DNA from: Pezicula radicicola
Taxonomy: Eukaryota > Ascomycota > Leotiomycetes > Helotiales > Dermateaceae
NCBI GenBank assembly: GCA_003008705.1
Contig: PDUO01000035.1
Span: forward strand, 502,101-566,100
Direction: 5' to 3'
Length of the DNA stretch: 64,000 nt
Shown: positions 59,244 through 64,000 of the stretch, piece after piece
Layout: each line of letters begins with the position of its first letter
Position numbering within the stretch: the stretch's first letter is position 1
Made by a program: the position numbers and the translations under genes
The notes under the pieces: generated by a model
The model's database searches: none
Told to the model about the DNA's origin: nothing
The model's input: only the letters and a program-made list of their open reading frames with translations

Positions 59244-60032
59244 TCACAATTTCTTAGCAAGAAAGATTGTGTTCTCCAACGGCGTCTCGTAATACGCAGA
59301 AATCTCCTCAAACCCTCTCTCCCGATAGATCTTCCGTGGAACGATCATTTGCGGTAAGGTATCCAACCTCATCTCAGCATAACCCAAATCTTTCGCTCTC
59401 TTCAAAACTTCGTCCACGAGTGCCTTGCCTACTCCCATTCCTCTCGTCTCGGGTAGACAGTACAATCTCTTCATCTCACAGACTGTATTTTCTGCATCCA
59501 ACTATCAAAATCAAGAGTCAGTATTCATTTTCAATCCTCTCCTAAATTTCAGTTTCCCTTCTTGAGAACTTAGGATTTCACTTTCAAGACAAATCTAAGG
59601 AGAAAATTGAGTACCGTACGAATTTGTTTATAAGAGATCATTTTGATTAGGGCAAGTGCGTTACCCAAGTCAACTGTCTTATGTCTGAACATATAGCTAT
59701 TCGGAATGATTTCTCACAAACCAATTCGTACGGTAGAGTATCTCAGAAGAAGCATGAGAGACTTTATAAAGGAAAAGCAAAGAAACTAATTTACATACCG
59801 ATCTAAGGCCTACACAGCCGATAGCTACATTCTCAGCAGATACCGCAAGGAGTAAGACTCCCTTCAAATCTGGACCATATTTTCCAGGTAGGGAAGACAG
59901 CTCGTTGGAGTAGTCTTGGAAGCTCAGATCTAGGTTGAGAGAGGCGACGTATGCTGTGAATAGTTCTCGAATGGATTGGATTTCAGATGGCGTTTCTGTA
60001 ATCTTGAGAGTGAATTTAGGGGGTTCGGCCAT
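59244..60032 (-). CDS. GNAT-family N-acetyltransferase
   Basis: The model has two exons: 59799-60032 and 59244-59501, in frame, 163 aa. The order is helical start (IQSIRELFTAYVASLNLDLS), GVLLLAVSAENVAIGCVGLR (beta strand region), then CEMKRLYCLPETRGMGVGKA. The last contains the acetyl-CoA binding motif R/Q-x-x-G-x-G/A (RGMGVG). It ends YAEMRLDTLPQM, YRERGFEEI. The length is typical. The substrate cannot be told; such small fungal GNATs often act on small amines or peptides. The single intron (59502-59798) is 297 nt, several times the local norm, and contains a foldback element. The start at 60032 has a plausible Kozak-like context, and a (CTTTTA)n-like tract lies just upstream. Confidence 0.88.
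59612..59735. mobile_element. Foldback/MITE-like element in the GNAT intron
   Basis: The 29-bp arms 59612-59640 and 59707-59735 are inverted copies matching at about 25 positions, with TACCGTACGAATT at the outer edge of each. It has no coding capacity. No target-site duplication is certain. Confidence 0.6.
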
Positions 60033-60536
60033 TTTTGGTGTTGTTGTACTTTTACTTTTACTTTTACTTTTGCTTTTGTACGTACTTTTGTTACTTTGAG
60101 GATGGAGGATATGAGGGATGAAGATGAGTCAACGAGAGTCAACCATCAACGTTCGTCAAGTGCTCAACCTTTTTGGCTTTGGAATTACACTTTTTACTGA
60201 TTCACTAAAATCACCCTTATTTGCAAGGCAATGGAAGAATAGATAAAGACTTATCGGATATTCTATCTTTACTTTCTTACACGCCCTTCTGGTGCAGTTC
60301 TACTTGTCCTTCACACGTGACTTAAGAAAGGCCAAATTAGGCGAGAGTGGAAGGCAGCGGAAACTCTTGGCAGTAAAAGGTTGGTTGACCTCGACGCGTC
60401 TTTGAAGCAAGTCAACACCTACTACAACTCCAAAACTTGAAAGTATCGGAAAGACAACGTTGGTTAAGATCCACTACAGAGTTCTGACTATCTAATTGCA
60501 AATAAAAGCCTTCTTCTACCCACGACACCACCACAA
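60033..60536. promoter_or_regulatory. Divergent promoter between the GNAT and DUF202 genes
   Basis: 504 bp between starts. It contains the simple repeat TTTTACTTTTACTTTTACTT at about 60048-60075, close to the GNAT start. No other site is seen. Confidence 0.45.
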
Positions 60537-60974
60537 ATGAGTCGAATCCTCAAATACGTGCAGGCATCGCCAATAGCCAATACCGGCTCTGTGGCTCGAG
60601 ACCATCTCGCCAATGAAAGAACTTTCCTCTCCTGGACACGCTCTGGACTTGCTTTTGTAGCACTAGGCGTAGCATTGGCTAAGCTGGAAGCACTGGAAGC
60701 CTTGTCCCCGGCTCTACAGCACAATAACCATGGCGATCTGAAGATTCCATCTGCGGCTCTTGTTGGCTCTGGAGCAGGGTGTCTATCTTATGGAACCATG
60801 AGATACTTCTCTACATTGAGACTCTTGCAAAAGGGCTTGTATAGACCTAACATTGCGGGTATTGCTCTCGTGGCTCTTACGAGTGCTGCTGTTGCTGCTG
60901 GTGGGATTGTGATGGTTGTGAAGCAGGAGACAATGACCCAGGAGACGAAGGCAAAGCTTGAAAAGAAAGACTAA
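60537..60974 (+). CDS. DUF202-family small membrane protein
   Basis: A single exon encoding 145 aa. The N-terminal motif RDHLANERTFLSWTRSGLAF (about residues 21-40) is the DUF202 signature, shared with the membrane part of VTC polyphosphate-polymerase subunits and bacterial YidH. Three hydrophobic segments follow: FVALGVALAKLEAL, IPSAALVGSGAGCLSYGTM and IAGIALVALTSAAVAAGGIV. A short Lys-rich tail ends the protein. There is no SPX domain, so it is not a full VTC subunit. The function of stand-alone fungal DUF202 proteins is unknown. Divergent to the GNAT gene. Confidence 0.88.
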   Translation: MSRILKYVQASPIANTGSVARDHLANERTFLSWTRSGLAFVALGVALAKLEALEALSPALQHNNHGDLKIPSAALVGSGAGCLSYGTMRYFSTLRLLQKGLYRPNIAGIALVALTSAAVAAGGIVMVVKQETMTQETKAKLEKKD

Positions 60975-61618
60975 ACTTGGCATCTGCAATGGACTTTGGT
61001 CCTAAACGATGGATTGCTTCCTCTTCAAGAACCTCTACATCCATTCATAGTCATGTGATAATCACATGACTTTGCATTTACTTCCGATAAAAGCCAACTA
61101 ACTCACCGCTTCTTTGCTTTTTGCGGACCGATCCGTGTGTTCCCCCGACTGTACTCCGTACAGTATGCCGATTCATGGATTCATGTAGTCATGCACAAGA
61201 GACAGCAAAGCAAGCACGTTCTCAAAATTGCATGGCCTTTGTTGAACCCAGCGGTGTGGAAATCACCCACCGCCCCTTCCAGGCTACCTCCTTGGTTGCA
61301 GGACGCAGACTGTCACCTACATACTCTCGATGCTGCAGAGTGCTAGTACATACATAAACACCCTTGCCATCCCCACTCCAAACTCTTAGATAGCTACGCA
61401 TGCTATCACACCAGAGTACGACAAGCCATTTACAAATATTACAACAACAGACCGACCACTTGACTACTCGGGACACCTCAGTAGATATTCTGCCGTCTGT
61501 ATGAGCGTCTCTAGACCGCATCTTTCTTTCCTGCAACAAAGCCTTTGGCTACTTGATTCTCGCCGTTGAACCAGTAATTTCCGGCCCAGCGGCGCAGATA
61601 CGAGCACTTAATAAAGAA
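60975..61618. other. Intergenic region between DUF202 and the aldo-keto reductase gene
   Basis: It contains palindromic ATCACATGAT-like DNA around 61055-61068 and promoter sequence of the reductase. No gene is supported; frames at 61121-61539 look like chance. Confidence 0.45.
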
Positions 61619-62664
61619 ATGTCAGCCCAATCAGTCATGGCATCCAGACCGACAATCAAGCTGAATAATGGGGTCTCTATGCCCGCGTTGGGTTTTGGCA
61701 CCTTCGCCGAGCCGTTGGTACCAGGGAAAACACACACCGCCGTTCTGGCAGCTCTAAAAGTCGGATATAGACACTTAGACTGCGCATGGATTTACGAAAA
61801 CGAAAAGGAGGTATGCAGCGCCATCAAAGAGTTTCTGGTAACAACCCCGGGTGTTACAAGATCTGATCTCTTCATTACTTCCAAAGTATGGCCACACTTG
61901 CTTGAACCTAAGGATGTTGAGTGGAGCTTGAATGATTCGTTGGGCAAGTTGGGATTGGAGTATGTGGACCTGTTCTTAATCCATTGGCCTTTTGCTTGTG
62001 AGCGGACGGATGACTACAAGGAGACAAAGACCACAGATGGCAAGGTCCGTATCTTGCCAACCCACTCATAGCTGTAGGGAGTTCCCTAACAGGAAATTAG
62101 TATCTCATCAAGAAGGAGCTCACAGAAAATCCGGAGCCAACATGGCGTGCGATGGAAGCGCTATGTAAATCCGGCAAGGCCAAGGCAATAGGAGTCTCCA
62201 ATTGGACTATTCCCGGACTTGAATCACTGCTCAAATACGCCACTATCAAACCGACCGTCAACCAAGTAGAGATACACCCCTACTTTCCCAATACAGCTCT
62301 TGTGGACTACTGTTTTTCTCAAGATATCATACCAGTAGCTTACTCACCACTTGGTTCTCAAGAAGGAACCGGCGAGCGAATCTTCGCTGACAAGGAATTG
62401 CAAGCTCTGGCCAAGACCAAAGGTGTTGACCTTGCAAAAATTCTCATTGCTTGGGGTTTAATGAGAGGATATGCAGTTTTGCCCAAGAGCCAGAATGAAG
62501 AGCGTGTCAAGAGCAATTTTGGCTTGATTGAGCTTACTGATGAGGATTTTGCCATTCTCAATAAGGCTCAAGAGAGGCGCGGGTATAGATATGTAAGTTG
62601 TAAAGATCTGAATTTCGGATATGATGTTTGGCCGGAAGAGGAGATAGGTTGTTCCGCAAAATAG
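61619..62664 (+). CDS. Aldo-keto reductase
   Basis: The model has two exons: 61619-62044 and 62101-62664, in frame, 329 aa. The AKR (beta/alpha)8 barrel shows GVSMPALGFGTF at the start and the catalytic tetrad in GYRHLDCAWIYENE (Asp, Tyr), FITSKVW (Lys) and LIHWPFA (His). Cofactor segments include IGVSNWTIPGLESL, TVNQVEIHPYFPN and AVLPKSQNEERVKSNF, typical for NADP(H). The first ATG with a plausible context is at 61619; MASRPT at 61637 would also give a full barrel. It reduces aldehydes or ketones, the exact substrate unknown. It is not part of a visible biosynthetic cluster. The intron is 56 nt. Confidence 0.93.
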
Positions 62665-64000
62665 AAAAGTTGTTACCATGCTCCGAGAGTGTCGACTTAC
62701 TTTTTCTCATTCCAAGTTTGTTGGGCTATAGACCGACCTAGACTTTGCTTGCTTCCTTGAAAGTTTTTCGCAACTTCGCAACGTTTGACGTGAATCTATA
62801 TAGCGATCTTGATATACACCATATTACTATCCTCCCCCCGGTTCGAATGTTAATTTTTACAGTGTAGCAACGGCTAAAAAATTAACATTCGAACCGGGGG
62901 GAGGATAGTACATTTACCGGTTCTTCCGGGTTTCTAACCTAGCAAACCCTATTCTGCAGCTAGCACTTTCATTTCCTTGATTAATCTCGCAAGGCCTAAT
63001 CTTGCATTCCAGCCATCTCTAAGGAAGCCTTTTAATCTAGCAAGGTTAAACCTTTGAACTTTATTAAGTAACTTATGATATATTACTTATTGAACATATC
63101 ATGTCTACTGCCAAGTACACACAGAACGAACTGTTGCTGTACACTCTTTTACAACAGATAATCATACATTGATGTTCATTGGAATTTATTTTGTTAGGTT
63201 AATAGGACTTAACCCACAACTCTACAAACACACTACTCCCATCTAATCACAGTCCCGTAATTAAACACATCCTCAAAACTCCACACTGTAAAGAAAAATG
63301 ATAATGACAATAGCTATAGAGTTAACAACGTTTATTTCGGACGTCGAGAAAGCTAGGTTCGGTTCGTTATAGATTCTACCCTGTTCTTTTTACAGACGGG
63401 TACTCTAGAGGATGTTGTGGTTTATGAATTTGTTACTTGTATTCCTGTCTCTTTCTTTGAGGTATTTGTAAGGTAGAACTTTCTGGCTTTGTTGGTTTTG
63501 GGTTTGTTTATTTAGAGTTCTTGATGTAGATATATTTCTTCTAAGTTGCTGATTTTTGGTAAGTAGTATGTTTTTTTCTTCTTCTCTTCTTTCTCTTATC
63601 TTAGAGAGTTTTTTTTTGTGTTGTATAGTGGTTGTATTTTAGGTCTGAGTTCATTTATAGGGGATACTTTGATTTTAGAATAGAACTCTCTGCTGCCTTA
63701 TGGTACTTTGTACCTCGCTTCTTTTTCTGTCAAATACTATATGAAAGCTTTACTGTATGATTGAAGTTACGTCCCGAAATTTTCTGGACAGGATTCTAGG
63801 TTCATATTTGACTGACACAATAGAATGTACTAGCTAGACTTGGTCGCGGATTCGGAGAAAGAAGGTTGTTTTTTTAAATAGAATATATATTATATGTTGA
63901 ATTGGAAGCAATATTGACTGCAATATGTGGTGGCAATAGTGGTGGATTCTGTGTTCTATGTTCTATGTTCTGTGTGGAAGCTAGAGTGCCAGAATAGGCC
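62665..64000. other. AT-rich region with a perfect inverted repeat and repeats to the window end
   Basis: It contains the perfect 34-bp inverted repeat (62825-62910). The segment 62960-63060 carries the related words AATCTCGCAAGG and AATCTAGCAAGG. Near the end, TGTTCTATGTTCTATGTTCTG repeats. No gene is supported. Confidence 0.5.
62825..62910. repeat. Perfect 34-bp inverted repeat with an 18-nt spacer
   Basis: Arms 62825-62858 and 62877-62910 are exact inverted copies (left starts TACTATCCTCCCCCCGGTTC). The spacer is 62859-62876. It begins 161 bp after the reductase stop. Confidence 0.9.

Noticed and set aside
62825..62910. Inverted repeat as an intrinsic bacterial-type terminator
   Set aside because: The window is eukaryotic, with introns throughout. 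Arms are too long, and no prokaryotic gene is present.
1..64000. CRISPR array, prokaryotic operons or a biosynthetic gene cluster
   Set aside because: No spaced direct repeats, no ribosome-binding-site pattern and no core synthase genes. The aldo-keto reductase stands alone.

Overview
This window is nuclear DNA of a filamentous ascomycete, most likely a Leotiomycete of the Sclerotinia/Botrytis kind. That placement is inferred from short introns (mostly about 50-70 nt) with fungal GT..CTAAC..AG signals, AT-rich intergenic DNA, an Egh16-like secreted surface protein, and typical Pezizomycotina housekeeping proteins. No database search was run. There are no bacterial, viral or CRISPR signals. 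I support 19 protein genes with good or moderate confidence, most with complete exon models that keep frame, plus two intron-containing tRNA genes.

Layout. 1-3 kb: a tRNA-Leu(CAA) in AT-rich DNA. 3-5 kb (-): a three-RRM TIA-1/Pub1-type protein with a long pyrimidine-rich leader. 6.7-8 kb (+): an acidic protein that may be Mediator subunit 2. 8.6-9.2 kb: an orphan ORF, then a second tRNA. 11-14 kb (+): PIF1 DNA helicase. 14.7-16.9 kb (+): EDC3 decapping enhancer. 17.8-18.7 kb (-): an F-box-like protein. 20.6-24.8 kb (-): an ADF-H (cofilin-fold) protein with a very long disordered tail. 26.3-28.2 kb (-): a ZZ zinc-finger protein of unknown role. 28.6-29.2 kb (+): TOM22. 29.6-31.9 kb (+): a bestrophin-like channel. 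33.2-35.0 kb (-): mitochondrial processing peptidase alpha. 36.0-38.4 kb (+): FHA-RING ubiquitin ligase Dma1. 38.4-43.1 kb: a gene-poor AT-rich stretch with coding-like relics. 43.1-46.2 kb (-): VPS16. 46.6-47.8 kb (+): a protein resembling magnesium chelatases. 48.5-50.9 kb (-): poly(A)-binding protein PAB1. 51.9-55.9 kb (+): HECT ubiquitin ligase HUL5. 57.9-59.0 kb (+): Egh16-like secreted protein. 59.2-60.0 kb (-): GNAT acetyltransferase. 60.5-61.0 kb (+): DUF202 membrane protein. 61.6-62.7 kb (+): aldo-keto reductase. The rest, to 64 kb, is AT-rich with a perfect inverted repeat.

The genes do not form a metabolic cluster. There are functional themes: mRNA fate (Pub1-like, EDC3, PAB1), ubiquitin ligases (Dma1, HUL5, F-box-like), mitochondria (TOM22, MPP-alpha, possibly PIF1) and endolysosomal tethering (VPS16). 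Many neighbours are divergent and share short promoters: ZZ protein/TOM22, MPP-alpha/Dma1, VPS16/chelatase-like, PAB1/HUL5 and GNAT/DUF202.

I see no convincing new multi-gene system. The most interesting non-routine signals are three foldback or MITE-like elements (in a HUL5 intron, in the GNAT intron, and a perfect 34-bp inverted repeat near 62.85 kb), a GC-AG intron in HUL5, two in-frame starts in PIF1 that suggest dual targeting, A-rich tracts in the PAB1 leader, and two uncharacterised architectures (the ZZ/KPEPKV protein and the ADF-H giant).
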